64,000 bases of DNA from Herbiconiux flava (GTDB lineage Bacteria > Actinomycetota > Actinomycetes > Actinomycetales > Microbacteriaceae), in assembly GCF_013409865.1 (NCBI RefSeq), contig NZ_JACCBM010000001.1:2852001-2916000 (forward strand), in the 5' to 3' direction. The position numbers and the translations under genes are program-made. This document shows, piece after piece, positions 33,551-44,321 of the stretch (the stretch's first letter is position 1; each line of letters starts with the position of its first letter). The notes beneath the pieces are model-generated. The model searched no databases. It saw nothing but the letters and a program-made list of their open reading frames with translations, and was not told the DNA's origin.

Positions 33551-34545
33551 CGGGCTCCTCGGGTCTCGTCGTCGTTCGGGTTCAGCGTGCCGACCGGGTC
33601 ATCGTCGGCGTCGGCGGCTTCCGGCTCGTCGGCGTCCTCGACCGCGTCGTCATCCGCCTCATCGTCCCCGTCGAATTCGTCCTCGCCGAAACCGTCCTCG
33701 CCGAAACCGTCCTCGTCGAACTCCTCGTCGTCGAGCCCGTCGCCGTTCAGCTCCTCCGCGAGACGCACCACGTACGGGTGCCGCGGGTCGGCGAGCACGT
33801 CGTCGATCGGCCCGAGGCCCACCACGACGCCCTCATGGATGACGGCCACCCGGTCGGCGCTCCGCCGCAGCGTGTCGAGGTCGTGGCTGATGATCAGCGC
33901 GCTCGCACCGCGTGCCCGCTGCAGGCCGGCGATCACGTCGACCACCGCGCTCCGCACCGAGACGTCGACGCCCGCGGTCGGCTCGTCGGCGATCAGCAGC
34001 ACCGGGTCGAGGATGAGTCCGCGCGCCACCGCCACCCGCTGCCGCTGCCCGCTGGACAGCTCGTGCGGCAGCTTCATCATCGAGCCCACGGGCAGCAGCA
34101 GCGCGTCGACGAGCGTGGCGGCCTTCAGGCCGGCCTCGTGCCGGTCGTAGCGCTTGTCGCGGAGCAGCAGCGGCTCGGCGACGAGCTCCGCCACCGTCAT
34201 GTTCGAGGTGAGCTTCGACCCGGCGTCCTGGGCCACGTAGCCGACGCCGAGGGTGAGCTTGCCGAGCTTGCCCCGGCGGATGCCGCGCATCTCGAATCCG
34301 AGCACCTCGAGACTGCCGCCGATGATGCGCGGCGACGACTCCTTCGAGGCCCGCAGGGCGGCCTGCCCCGACGCCACGTGCGCGAGCGTCGACTTGCCGG
34401 AGCCGCTCGACCCCACCAGCCCCACGATCTCCCCGGGGGCGACCGTGAGCGTGAACCCCTTCACGGCGGTGAAAGCGGGACTGACGCTGTGCGAGGGGTA
34501 CTCGATCGTCACGTCGGAGGCGGAGAGCACGTTTCGTTCGACCAT
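33547..34545 (-). CDS. ABC transporter ATPase with long acidic tail (orphan)
   Basis: A 332-aa ATP-binding protein of the oligopeptide (DppF/OppF-like) branch. Walker A GSSGSGKST, Q-loop YVAQDAG, signature HELSSGQRQRVAVARGL, Walker B VLLIADEP and H-loop ISHD are all intact. After ~265 residues the conserved domain ends and a ~60-residue tail almost entirely Asp/Glu/Gly/Ala follows (repeat DEDGFGEDGFGEDEF). No permease or solute-binding gene is adjacent, so the partner must be encoded elsewhere or the protein has another role. A TAGGCT -10 lies 9 nt upstream of the ATG. Confidence 0.88.
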   Translation of the reverse strand: MVERNVLSASDVTIEYPSHSVSPAFTAVKGFTLTVAPGEIVGLVGSSGSGKSTLAHVASGQAALRASKESSPRIIGGSLEVLGFEMRGIRRGKLGKLTLGVGYVAQDAGSKLTSNMTVAELVAEPLLLRDKRYDRHEAGLKAATLVDALLLPVGSMMKLPHELSSGQRQRVAVARGLILDPVLLIADEPTAGVDVSVRSAVVDVIAGLQRARGASALIISHDLDTLRRSADRVAVIHEGVVVGLGPIDDVLADPRHPYVVRLAEELNGDGLDDEEFDEDGFGEDGFGEDEFDGDDEADDDAVEDADEPEAADADDDPVGTLNPNDDETRGAR

Positions 34546-34554
34546 CAGGCTTCG

Positions 34555-34560
34555 AGCCTA
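34555..34560 (-). promoter_or_regulatory. -10 box (TAGGCT) of the ABC ATPase gene
   Basis: TAGGCT on the minus strand ends 9 nt before the ATG at 34545, giving a nearly leaderless transcript. Confidence 0.45.
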
Positions 34561-34654
34561 GGCGCGAAGTCGCGCCAGACCCCGACGGCACGGCGGATGC
34601 TCGGAGATTGCGCGACCCGGCCCACCGCTCCCTCAGGCGCGGTGCGATCGGGCG

Positions 34655-36736
34655 CTACTCCCCGACGAAGGCCCGCCGGTCGGCCTCGAGCTGCGCCGAC
34701 TGGATCTGGATCTCGCGGTAGAGCACCGGCTCCGCCACCCGGTCGGTTCTCTGCAGCCGCAGCACGAGCTCGTCCTTGCGGCGGCTGAGATCGCGCTCGA
34801 CGAGGGCGCGCACGACTCCGCGCAGGTAGTTCTCGGGCGCGCGCTCGGGTCGCTCGGGAATGGGCGCGACCGCCAGCTGCTCGACCAGGGTGCGGTACTC
34901 CGGCGGCACGTCGGCCTGCACCGTCTGCACGAAGTCGGGCTGGTCGAAGTGCTCCACGTTCCGCGCGACGGCGTCGCGCACGGCGGCCAGCGGCGCGCTG
35001 GCGAAGCCGCAGCCAGTCGACCGGGTGAGCAGCTCGGCGCCAATCACGGTGGGCGACTGCAGCATGGCCATCAGGGCATCCCGCTCCCGGCGCACGGTGG
35101 TGGTGGAGGGCAGCTCCGTGAGGGAGACCGCGGGCACCTGGACGGGCACGGCCTCGAGGGTCGTCACCGACGCCACCTGGGGGTCGGCCGCCGGCGAGGG
35201 CCGGTACCCGCCCTGGCCACCGGATGCTCCCTGGCCGCCCTGGCCGCCCTGACCGCCCTGGCCACCCTGACCGGCCTGGCCACCCTGACCGCCTCGGCCG
35301 TCCTGCCCACCGGCGCCGCCCGGTCGCAGCGCCCCGCGGTCGCCACCCGGCGCACCGCCACGATCACCGCCGTTGCCCTGCCCTTGTCCGTGGCCCTGCC
35401 CCGCACCCGAGCCGCCGCTCCGCACCGAACGCTCGACCGCCTGCTGCACCACGTCGAGGTCGGTGCCGAGCATCTTCGCGAGCTGCCGGGTGTAGGCGGG
35501 CCGGAGCGCCGAGTCGCGGATGTCGGCGACGATCGGCGCCGCGTCCCGCAGCGCGGCCACACGACCCTCGACGGTGTCGAGGTCGTAGGCCGAGAGCTTC
35601 TGCCGGATGACGAACTCGAACATCGGCTTCTTGCTCTTGATCAGGCGGCGGACGGCGTCGTCGCCCTTGGCCAGACGCAGGTCGCAGGGGTCGAGACCGT
35701 CGGGCGCCACGGCGACGTAGGTCTGCGCGGCGAAGCGCTGCTCCTCGCTGAACGCGCGGAGGGCGGCTTTCTGGCCCGCGGCGTCGGGATCGAAGGTGAA
35801 GATGACCTCGCCGAGGCCGGCGGAGTCGTCGGAGAGCACCCGCCGCATGATCTTGATGTGGTCGACGCCGAACGACGTTCCGCAGGTGGCCACCGCGGTC
35901 GTGACGCCGGCGAGGTGGGCCGCCATGACGTCGGTGTAGCCCTCGACCACGACGACCTGGCGGCTGCGGGCGATGTCGCGCTTGGCGAGGTCGAGCCCGT
36001 AGAGCACCTGCGCCTTGTGGTAGACGATCGTCTCAGGGGTGTTGAGGTACTTCGGGCCCTTGTCGTCGTCGAACAGCCGGCGGGCGCCGAAGCCGACGGT
36101 CTGCCCGGTCTGGTCACGGATCGGCCAGATCAGCCGCCCGCGGAAGCGGTCGTAGGTGCCGCGGTCGCCCTGGCTGAGCAGGCCCGCCGCCGTGAGCTCC
36201 TGCTCGGTGTAGCCGCGGCCGCGGAGGTGCTTGCCCAGGTTGTCCCACCCCTGCGGGGCGTAGCCCACGCCGAAGCGCGCGGCCGCCGCGGCGTCGAAGC
36301 CGCGCTGGCCGAGGAAGGCGCGGCCGGCCTCGGCACCGGGCGAGGTGAGCTGCTCGGCGAAGTACTCCCGCGCCGCCTCGTTCGCCGCGAGGAGGCGTGC
36401 CCGGTTGCCCTGGTCGGCCGCCGCTCCCCCGTCTTCGTAGTGCAGCTGGAAGCCGATCTTGGCGGCGAGCCGCTCGACGGCCTCGGAGAAGGTGACGTGG
36501 TCCATCTTCTGCAGGAAGGTGAACACGTCGCCGCCCTCGCCGCAGCCGAAGCAGTGGTAGTAGCCCACCTGCGGCCGCACGTGGAAGCTCGGCGACCGCT
36601 CGTCGTGGAACGGGCAGAGCCCCTTCATGGAGCCGACGCCGGCGCTCTTCAGGGTGACGAAGTCGCCGACGACGTCGGCGATGTTGATGCGCGACCGGAC
36701 CTCGTCGATGTCGTTGCGACGGATCAGTCCTGCCAT
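34655..36736 (-). CDS. dnaG: DNA primase
   Basis: Synthesises RNA primers at the replication fork. The 693-aa protein has the CHC2 zinc finger CPFHDERSPSFHV…YHCFGCGEGGD (~35–65), the primase core with EGYTDVMA, the TOPRIM acidic motif EVIFTFDPDAAGQKA, and a C-terminal DnaB-interaction domain (~560–693). Between them lies a ~85-residue Gly/Gln low-complexity linker (~465–550, GGQ repeats) rather than a short hinge. The ATG at 36736 is 34 bp after the dgt stop, which carries GGAGGA. Standard dusB–dgt–dnaG order. Confidence 0.95.
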   Translation of the reverse strand: MAGLIRRNDIDEVRSRINIADVVGDFVTLKSAGVGSMKGLCPFHDERSPSFHVRPQVGYYHCFGCGEGGDVFTFLQKMDHVTFSEAVERLAAKIGFQLHYEDGGAAADQGNRARLLAANEAAREYFAEQLTSPGAEAGRAFLGQRGFDAAAAARFGVGYAPQGWDNLGKHLRGRGYTEQELTAAGLLSQGDRGTYDRFRGRLIWPIRDQTGQTVGFGARRLFDDDKGPKYLNTPETIVYHKAQVLYGLDLAKRDIARSRQVVVVEGYTDVMAAHLAGVTTAVATCGTSFGVDHIKIMRRVLSDDSAGLGEVIFTFDPDAAGQKAALRAFSEEQRFAAQTYVAVAPDGLDPCDLRLAKGDDAVRRLIKSKKPMFEFVIRQKLSAYDLDTVEGRVAALRDAAPIVADIRDSALRPAYTRQLAKMLGTDLDVVQQAVERSVRSGGSGAGQGHGQGQGNGGDRGGAPGGDRGALRPGGAGGQDGRGGQGGQAGQGGQGGQGGQGGQGASGGQGGYRPSPAADPQVASVTTLEAVPVQVPAVSLTELPSTTTVRRERDALMAMLQSPTVIGAELLTRSTGCGFASAPLAAVRDAVARNVEHFDQPDFVQTVQADVPPEYRTLVEQLAVAPIPERPERAPENYLRGVVRALVERDLSRRKDELVLRLQRTDRVAEPVLYREIQIQSAQLEADRRAFVGE

Positions 36737-36770
36737 GTCACCCGCCCTGCCATCTCGCCCACCGGTCCTC

Positions 36771-38111
36771 CTAGGATAGAGCCCGCCTGGGCCCCTCGGC
36801 CGCGAGCAGCTCTTCTCCCAGCCGGCCCGCATCGCCCTGTGCGCAGAGCCGCTCGTACCAGGCCAGCGCCGTCTGATCGGTGAGGCTCGCGACCTGGTCG
36901 ACGACCACCCGCCGGGCGGCCCGGTCGTCGGTGGCGGTGCGCCAGTCGTCGGCGAACGCGGGGTCGAGCGCGGCCCCGTCGCTCTGCCAGAGGCGGTCGG
37001 CGAGCTCCATCAGGAGCCCCCGCTGCTGCTGGTAGAGCGGCTGCCTGGCGTCGTTCGACATGACGAACACCGAGACGATGCCCTTGAGCGTGGCGATCTC
37101 GGCGGCCACCCAGTCGGGCACGATGACGTCGGCGCCGTAGCGGGTGATGCTCGGCGTCGGAAAGGACTCGCGGGTGGCCCGCGTGGCCGCTCCGGCGAAG
37201 CGCCCGATCAGCTGGCTGGTGAGGTTCTTCAGCCCGGCGTGGGCGCGACGCGAGTCGTCCCACTCCGAGAGCCAGACCTGCAGCGAGTCGAGGCGCTCGA
37301 ACGCCTCGCTCAACTCGTCGAGCGTGAAGCCGCCGCCGGCACGGGCATGGATGCTGCGCACCAGATCGGCGTGATCGACCCGCCGGGCCAGCACCCGTAC
37401 GTCGATGTAGCCGTTCAGCACGGCGTCTTCGAAGTCGTGCACCGAGTAGGCGATGTCGTCACTGAGATCCATCACCTGGGCCTCGACGCAGAGCTTCCGG
37501 GCCGGCGCTCCGGCCCGGAACCAGTCGAACACCGGCGCGTCGTCGTCGTAGACGCCGTACTTCAGCCGGCCGCTCGGGTCTTCGACGGGGTCGGACGCCG
37601 CCCACGGGTACTTGCAGCTCGCGTCGAGGCTCGCCCGGGTGAGATTGAGGCCGTAGCCGTGCCCGCTGTCGTCGAACACCTTCGCCTCGAGCCGCGTGAG
37701 GATGCGCAGGCTCTGCGCATTGCCCTCGAAGCCGCCGATCGACTGCGCCCACTGGTTGAGGGCCTTCTCGCCGTTGTGACCGAACGGCGGATGCCCGAGG
37801 TCGTGCGCGAGGCACGCGGAGTCGACCACGTCGGGGTCGAGGTCGAGGCTGGAGGCGAGCTCCCGCCCGACCTGTGCCACCTCGAGCGAGTGGGTGAGCC
37901 GGTTGCGCGCGAAGTCGGCGACGACCGTGGGGCTCAGCACCTGCGTCTTGGCCGCCAGGCGGCGAAGCGACGAGGAGTGCAGGATTCGGGCGCGGTCGCG
38001 CTGGAAGTCGCTGCGCCGGGTGTAGTGCTCCTCGGGCAGCATGCGCTCGGCGTCGGACTCGGCGTAGCCCTTCGTGGGCGCGAAGGTCTGCAGGTCGAGG
38101 GCGTCAGCCAC
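36771..38111 (-). CDS. dgt: dGTPase-like triphosphohydrolase (HD domain)
   Basis: Hydrolyses dNTPs (classically dGTP) to nucleoside and triphosphate. The 446-aa HD-superfamily protein has the metal site RLTHSLEVAQVGREL … CLAHDLGHPPFGHNGE, a later DLSDDIAYSVHDFEDA, and the N-terminal RRSDFQRDRARILHSSSLRRLAAKTQV characteristic of the family. The GTG at 38111 overlaps the dusB coding end by 8 bp and removes a non-conserved basic extension. It sits between dusB and dnaG as in other actinobacteria. Confidence 0.92.
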   Translation of the reverse strand: MADALDLQTFAPTKGYAESDAERMLPEEHYTRRSDFQRDRARILHSSSLRRLAAKTQVLSPTVVADFARNRLTHSLEVAQVGRELASSLDLDPDVVDSACLAHDLGHPPFGHNGEKALNQWAQSIGGFEGNAQSLRILTRLEAKVFDDSGHGYGLNLTRASLDASCKYPWAASDPVEDPSGRLKYGVYDDDAPVFDWFRAGAPARKLCVEAQVMDLSDDIAYSVHDFEDAVLNGYIDVRVLARRVDHADLVRSIHARAGGGFTLDELSEAFERLDSLQVWLSEWDDSRRAHAGLKNLTSQLIGRFAGAATRATRESFPTPSITRYGADVIVPDWVAAEIATLKGIVSVFVMSNDARQPLYQQQRGLLMELADRLWQSDGAALDPAFADDWRTATDDRAARRVVVDQVASLTDQTALAWYERLCAQGDAGRLGEELLAAEGPRRALS

Positions 38112-39288
38112 CGCTGTTCTCCTTCTCGGCCGCGGCGACCTCGGCACGGCCCGCGGTCTCGAGCGAGCGCGACTCCAGCCAGCGGTCGGGCAGCGAGGGG
38201 CGCTTCGGGCTGCCTGCCCGGCCGCGGGGGCCCTCGGCGTCGGCGCCCGGGTAGGGCATCGACCAGTCGAGCTCGGCCAGGATCTCGTCCATCTGCTCGA
38301 GGCTCTGCACCGTGCTGAGAGCGGCGCGCACCTCGTGCCCGGCCGGATAGCCCTTGAGGTACCAGGCGACGTGCTTGCGGATGTCGCGGCAGGCCCGGCC
38401 CTCGTCGTCGTAGAACTCCACCAGCAGCTCGGCGTGCCGGCGGAGGGTCTGCGCGACGACGCCGAGCGACGGCGCCGCCCGCAGCGCCGCCGCCTCCTCG
38501 GCCGAGAGCTCGCCCGCGCGCACCCGGAATGCGGCGGCCAGGTCGCCGAACAGCCACGGCCGGCCGAGGCAGCCGCGCCCGACGACCACGCCGTCGCACC
38601 CGGTCTCGTCGACCATGCGGATGGCGTCTTCGCCCGACCAGATGTCTCCGTTGCCGAGCACCGGGATCGAGCTGATGGTCTCTTTCAACGTCGCGATGGC
38701 CGACCAGTCGGCCTGACCGCTGTAGAAGTCGCTCGCCGTGCGGGCGTGCAGCGCGATCGCCGCGGCGCCCGCCCCCTCGGCGGCCTTCGCGGCCTCGAGG
38801 TAGGTGAGGTGGTCGGAGTCGATGCCCTTGCGCATCTTCACGGTGACGGGCACGTCGCCGGCGGCCTCGACGACCGACTCGACGATCTCACGGAAGAGGT
38901 CGAGCTTCCAGGGCAGCGCGGCACCCCCGCCCTTTTTGGTGACCTTGGGCACCGGGCAGCCGAAGTTCATGTCGATGTGGTCGGTGCGGTCTTCGTCGAC
39001 CAGGATGCGGGCGGCCTCGGCCATGGTGGCGGGGTCGACGCCGTAGAGCTGGATGGAGCGGGGCGTCTCGCTCGGGTGGTGCGTGATGAGGCGGAAGGTC
39101 GCCTCGTTGCGCTCGACGAGCGCCCGGCTCGTGATCATCTCGCTCACGTAGAGCCCGGCGCCGAACTCGCGGCAGAGCCGGCGGAACGCCGTGTTCGTGA
39201 TGCCGGCCATGGGCGCGAGCACCACCGGCACGTCGAGCTGGATCGGCCCGATGGCCAGCCGGTCGGGGGTGAGGGTTGAAGTGGACAT
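38104..39288 (-). CDS. dusB: tRNA-dihydrouridine synthase
   Basis: FMN-dependent reduction of uridines in tRNA D-loops. The 394-aa TIM-barrel protein has PMAGITNTAFR, EMITSRAL, NFGCPVPKVTKKGGG with the catalytic Cys, VTVKMRKGID, ALHART, GNGDIW and VVGRGCLGRPWLF. The start ATG at 39288 begins MSTSTLTPDRLAIG, which matches the usual start. It is first in the dusB–dgt–dnaG operon and divergent from the YbaK-type deacylase gene. Confidence 0.94.
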   Translation of the reverse strand: MSTSTLTPDRLAIGPIQLDVPVVLAPMAGITNTAFRRLCREFGAGLYVSEMITSRALVERNEATFRLITHHPSETPRSIQLYGVDPATMAEAARILVDEDRTDHIDMNFGCPVPKVTKKGGGAALPWKLDLFREIVESVVEAAGDVPVTVKMRKGIDSDHLTYLEAAKAAEGAGAAAIALHARTASDFYSGQADWSAIATLKETISSIPVLGNGDIWSGEDAIRMVDETGCDGVVVGRGCLGRPWLFGDLAAAFRVRAGELSAEEAAALRAAPSLGVVAQTLRRHAELLVEFYDDEGRACRDIRKHVAWYLKGYPAGHEVRAALSTVQSLEQMDEILAELDWSMPYPGADAEGPRGRAGSPKRPSLPDRWLESRSLETAGRAEVAAAEKENSGG

Positions 39289-39370
39289 CGGGTCAATTCT
39301 CCCAGACGTGGACGGCCACGGCGACGCGGCCGGGAATCCTGTGGACGGATCGATGGTTGCTCCGACTGTG

Positions 39371-39889
39371 ATGGACGAGACGGACGAAACAGAGACCCCG
39401 GCTGCGGACCGGCCCACGGGCACCGACCGCGTGCGCGAGCACGCCCGCCGACTCGGCCTCGAGGTCGAGGTCGTCGAGCGCCCCGAGGCGGGCTCGCTGC
39501 AGGAGGCCGCAGCGCTGCTCGCGCTCGAGCCCGGCGACATCGCCAAGAGCCTCGTGGTCAAGCGCCACGACGGCGACTTCCTCTTCGCGCTCATCCCGGG
39601 CGACCGCCAGATCAGCTGGCCGAAGCTCCGCACCCTCGTCGGAGTGAACAAGCTCTCGATGCCCCACCAGGACGTCGCGCTGGCCGCCACCGGCTACGAG
39701 CGCGGCACGATCACCCCGCTTGGCAGCACGACCGAGTGGCCGGTGTACCTCGACGAGTCCTTCGCCGGCCGCCGGGTCGCGATGGGCGCGGGTGCCCACG
39801 GCCACAGCGCCTACGTCGACGCGGATGCGCTGGCCGCGGCCCTCGGCGCGACCGTCGCCGACATCAGCGAACCGCTGCCCGAACGCTAG
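39371..39889 (+). CDS. YbaK/EbsC-type aminoacyl-tRNA deacylase
   Basis: A 172-aa single-domain editing protein: VEVVERPEAGSLQEAAALLALEPGDIAKSLVVK with the invariant Lys, FLFALIPGDRQISWPKLRTL, and VGVNKLSMP…GYERGTITPLG, the INS/YbaK fold. It clears mischarged tRNAs (Cys-/Ala-tRNAPro class) or related substrates; the exact specificity cannot be read. The start is uncertain between ATG 39371 and the upstream in-frame ATG 39353. Its stop codon overlaps the stop of the convergent micropeptide gene. Confidence 0.85.
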   Translation: MDETDETETPAADRPTGTDRVREHARRLGLEVEVVERPEAGSLQEAAALLALEPGDIAKSLVVKRHDGDFLFALIPGDRQISWPKLRTLVGVNKLSMPHQDVALAATGYERGTITPLGSTTEWPVYLDESFAGRRVAMGAGAHGHSAYVDADALAAALGATVADISEPLPER

Positions 39890-40014
39890 AACGAGCAGGA
39901 GTCGCCCTCGCAGCTCGCCCCGGGAGCGCCCAGCACGGTCAGCAGAGGTGTGACGGCGGGAACGGCGCCGGTCGCCCCGGCCGATGCCTCGGCACGAGCA
40001 TCCGTCGCCGTCAT
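39886..40014 (-). CDS. 42-aa micropeptide with CxGDxC-type tail, coupled to DsbA-family gene
   Basis: The ATG at 40014 overlaps the stop of the DsbA-like gene (ATGA). The product is Ala/Thr-rich (starting MTATDARAEASAGATG), with a hydrophobic patch VPAVTPLLTVLGAPG and a terminal SCEGDSCSF, i.e. two cysteines four residues apart. The tight coupling and the cysteine pair beside a thiol oxidoreductase argue that it is real, although it is short and no family name is known to me. Its TAG stop lies one base from, and overlaps, the stop of the convergent deacylase gene. Confidence 0.6.
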   Translation of the reverse strand: MTATDARAEASAGATGAVPAVTPLLTVLGAPGASCEGDSCSF

Positions 40015-40712
40015 GAGCCGACCTCGACCCGCTCGCCGGCCACCTGGGCCAGCACCTGCGCGAACGTCGCCGGATCCTGAGCGCCCGACACCCCGTACTT
40101 GCCCTCGAAGACGAAGAACGGCACGCCCTGGATGCCGAGCTCCTGCGCCTGGCGCTGGTCGGCCCGCACGGCGTCGACGTTCTCGCCCGACTCGAGCGAG
40201 CGCACGACGTCGTCGCGGTCGAGTCCGAGCTCGGCGGCCAGGTCGGCGAGATCCTCGATGCGACCGACGTGCCGGCCCTCGACGAAGTAGGCCTTGAGCA
40301 GGCGCTCCTTCATCTCGAGCTGCAGCCCGTGCGCCTTGGCGTAGTGCATCAGCTCGTGCGCCTTGACGGTGTTGGTGTGCTTCAGCGCGTCGTAGTCGTA
40401 GTCGAGCCCGACGGAGGAGGCGATGCCGGTCACGCGCTCGAGCATCTGCGAGGCCTGCTCGGCCGGGATGCCCTTGTGGCCCGAGAGGAACTCGATCTCG
40501 TCGCCGTCGAAGTCGACGGGGGTGTCGGGCGAGAGCTCGAAGGAGTGGTACTCGATCTCGACGGGCACGGAGCCCTCGGTCGAGGCGTACTCCTCGATGC
40601 CGAACTCGAGCTTGCGCTTGCCGATGTAGCACCACGGGCAGGCGATGTCGCTCCAGATGTCGATCTTGATGGCCTCGGAGGAGGCAGCAGAGGAGGCAGC
40701 GGTGTCAGTCAC
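40011..40712 (-). CDS. DsbA-family oxidoreductase (FrnE-like)
   Basis: A 233-aa cytoplasmic thioredoxin-fold protein with the active-site CPWC (Cys25, Cys28) in DIACPWCYIGKRK and the cis-Pro loop GIQGVPFFVFEGKYGVSGAQ, typical of FrnE (polyketide-type 2-hydroxychromene isomerase/DsbA group). There is no signal peptide. The start GTG at 40712 is 28 bp after the uppS stop; a Ser/Ala-rich leader of ~13 residues precedes the fold. Its stop overlaps the micropeptide start. It is part of the recO–uppS–dsbA transcription unit. Confidence 0.9.
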   Translation of the reverse strand: MTDTAASSAASSEAIKIDIWSDIACPWCYIGKRKLEFGIEEYASTEGSVPVEIEYHSFELSPDTPVDFDGDEIEFLSGHKGIPAEQASQMLERVTGIASSVGLDYDYDALKHTNTVKAHELMHYAKAHGLQLEMKERLLKAYFVEGRHVGRIEDLADLAAELGLDRDDVVRSLESGENVDAVRADQRQAQELGIQGVPFFVFEGKYGVSGAQDPATFAQVLAQVAGERVEVGS

Positions 40713-40740
40713 ACGAGAGGCAACGCGAACGGATGCCCGC

Positions 40741-41568
40741 TCATTCCGCCTCGATCGACGACGTCTCGGCGGCCGGAGCGTCGACCGCCCCGCCGAACCG
40801 CCGGTTGCGCCCCGCGTAGTGCTCGATGGCCTGCCACAGGTCGACCCGGCTGAAGTCGGGCCAGAGCCGGTCGAGGAACACCATCTCGGCGTAGGCCGAC
40901 TGCCAGGGCAGGAAGTTCGAGGTTCGCTGCTCGCCCGAGCTGCGAACGAACAGGTCGACGTCGGGCAGCTCGGGTACGTAGAGATGGCGCTGGATGAGCT
41001 TCTCCGAGACGGCGGAGGGGCGGATGCGGCCGGCCGCGACGTCGTCGGCGATCGCCCGCACCGCATCCGTGATCTCGTTGCGGCCCCCGTAGTTGACGCA
41101 CATCGTCAGCGTCAGCGTGCTGTTGTGAGCCGTCAGCCGCTCGGCGAACTGCAGCTCCTTGATCACGCTCGCCCAGAGGCGGGGCTTGCGGCCGGCCCAG
41201 CGGATGCGCACGCCCCACTCGTTCAGCTGGTCGCGCCGACGGTGCAGCACGTCGCGGTTGAACCCCATCAGGAAGCGCACCTCGTCGGGCGAGCGCTTCC
41301 AGTTCTCGGTGGAGAAGGCGTAGACGCTGACGTGCTTCACGCCGATCTGCACGGCTCCGGCGACCACGTCGAGCAGGGCCGCCTCGCCGGCGCGGTGCCC
41401 CTCGATGCGGGTCAGGCCGCGCTGATTCGCCCAGCGGCCGTTGCCGTCCATCACGATCGCGACGTGCTTCGGCACCGCGGCGGCGGGCACGGCGGGCGGG
41501 TACAGGCCCGTCCAGTCGAGGGGGCGGAACGGCTCGGCCTTCGGCGACGTGAACGGAACGGGACTCAA
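40741..41568 (-). CDS. uppS: Isoprenyl (polyprenyl) diphosphate synthase, cis type
   Basis: Condenses isopentenyl diphosphate units in cis to make the polyprenyl carrier for cell-wall synthesis. The 275-aa protein has the catalytic Asp41 in [37 protein letters not shown], the [14 protein letters not shown] motif near the C-terminus, and [11 protein letters not shown]. The TTG at 41568 overlaps the recO stop (TTGA), which sets the start and implies coupling. Whether the chain length is C50 or C55 cannot be read. Confidence 0.93.
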   Translation of the reverse strand: MSPVPFTSPKAEPFRPLDWTGLYPPAVPAAAVPKHVAIVMDGNGRWANQRGLTRIEGHRAGEAALLDVVAGAVQIGVKHVSVYAFSTENWKRSPDEVRFLMGFNRDVLHRRRDQLNEWGVRIRWAGRKPRLWASVIKELQFAERLTAHNSTLTLTMCVNYGGRNEITDAVRAIADDVAAGRIRPSAVSEKLIQRHLYVPELPDVDLFVRSSGEQRTSNFLPWQSAYAEMVFLDRLWPDFSRVDLWQAIEHYAGRNRRFGGAVDAPAAETSSIEAE

Positions 41569-42323
41569 CTCGGCTGCACCTTCTTCTGCGGCTTCCCCGG
41601 CCCCCGTTCGACGTGCTCGAGCGATCGGAGCCCGCGTTCCAGGTGCCACTGGGTGTACGCCGCAACGATACCGCTCGCGCGCGAGCGCACCGGGCCGTCG
41701 GCGGCGTCGGCGGTCGTCCAGTCGCCCGTGAGCAGGGCGGTCAGCAGCTCGAGGGTGCTGGTGTCCAGGCGCGGCGTGCCGGGCGGGGCGACCGACTCGG
41801 CCACCACCCCGCCGAGCTGCACCACGAAGGCGGAGTGCGGGCCCGGCTCCCCCGTCACGGCGCAGTCGTGGAAGCTCGGTGCCCAGCCGGCCATCGAGAG
41901 CGCCCGCAGCAGGTAGGAGTCGAGCGTGGCGTTCGGGCCGTGCTCGCCACGGGCGAGCGAGCGGAGGGCCCCCACCAGCAGCAGGTACTGCTGCAGCGAG
42001 GGCTCCTCCTCCGTGAGCTTGTCGGCGGTCTCGACCATGGCGCTGGCAGCGGTGTAGCTGGCGTAGTCGGCCGTGATCTCGGCGCCGTACGAGCCGATCG
42101 TCACCGCCTGCGTGATGGTGTCGAGGGTGCGGCCCTCGTAGAACTGCACGTCGGCGACCATGAACGGCTCGAGCCGGGCCCCGAACTTCGACGCGGTGCG
42201 GCGCACCCCGCGGGCGACGGCCCGCACCTTGCCGTGGTGCCGGGTCAGCAGGGTGACGATGCGGTCGGCCTCACCCAGCTTGTGGGTGCGGAGCACCACG
42301 GCGTCATCACGGTAAACGGGCAC
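41565..42323 (-). CDS. recO: DNA repair protein RecO
   Basis: Mediator of RecA loading and strand annealing in the RecFOR pathway. The 252-aa protein has the N-terminal OB fold ([40 protein letters not shown]) and a helical C-terminal domain. The region that normally holds a four-cysteine zinc site reads [13 protein letters not shown]…[11 protein letters not shown]; only one of the four cysteines remains. The start GTG at 42323 lies 5 nt after a GATAAT -10 box, suggesting a leaderless recO–uppS transcript separate from leuA. Confidence 0.92.
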   Translation of the reverse strand: MPVYRDDAVVLRTHKLGEADRIVTLLTRHHGKVRAVARGVRRTASKFGARLEPFMVADVQFYEGRTLDTITQAVTIGSYGAEITADYASYTAASAMVETADKLTEEEPSLQQYLLLVGALRSLARGEHGPNATLDSYLLRALSMAGWAPSFHDCAVTGEPGPHSAFVVQLGGVVAESVAPPGTPRLDTSTLELLTALLTGDWTTADAADGPVRSRASGIVAAYTQWHLERGLRSLEHVERGPGKPQKKVQPS

Positions 42324-42328
42324 AGCCC

Positions 42329-42334
42329 ATTATC
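42329..42334 (-). promoter_or_regulatory. -10 box (GATAAT) of recO
   Basis: GATAAT on the minus strand lies 5 nt before the GTG at 42323, the AT-richest spot of the leuA–recO gap. Confidence 0.5.
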
Positions 42335-42377
42335 CCGCGCCCGGCCGGATGCCCGGCCAGGCGCGACCGGTGAGGCG

Positions 42378-44265
<1,888 letters not shown>

Positions 44266-44282
44266 TCAGCCATCGGCGAACT

Positions 44283-44321
44283 CCGCGACGAGGGAGGCCT
44301 GGAGACTAGGACTCGTCGCGG
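44283..44321 (-). promoter_or_regulatory. leuA leader stem-loop (attenuator element)
   Basis: On the minus strand CCGCGACGAG (44321–44312, inside the leader peptide codons) is an exact complement of CTCGTCGCGG (44292–44283), separated by 19 nt that contain the leader stop codon. A ribosome stalled on the Leu codons would cover the first arm and melt the stem. No T-tract follows, so transcription termination is not evident. Confidence 0.65.
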
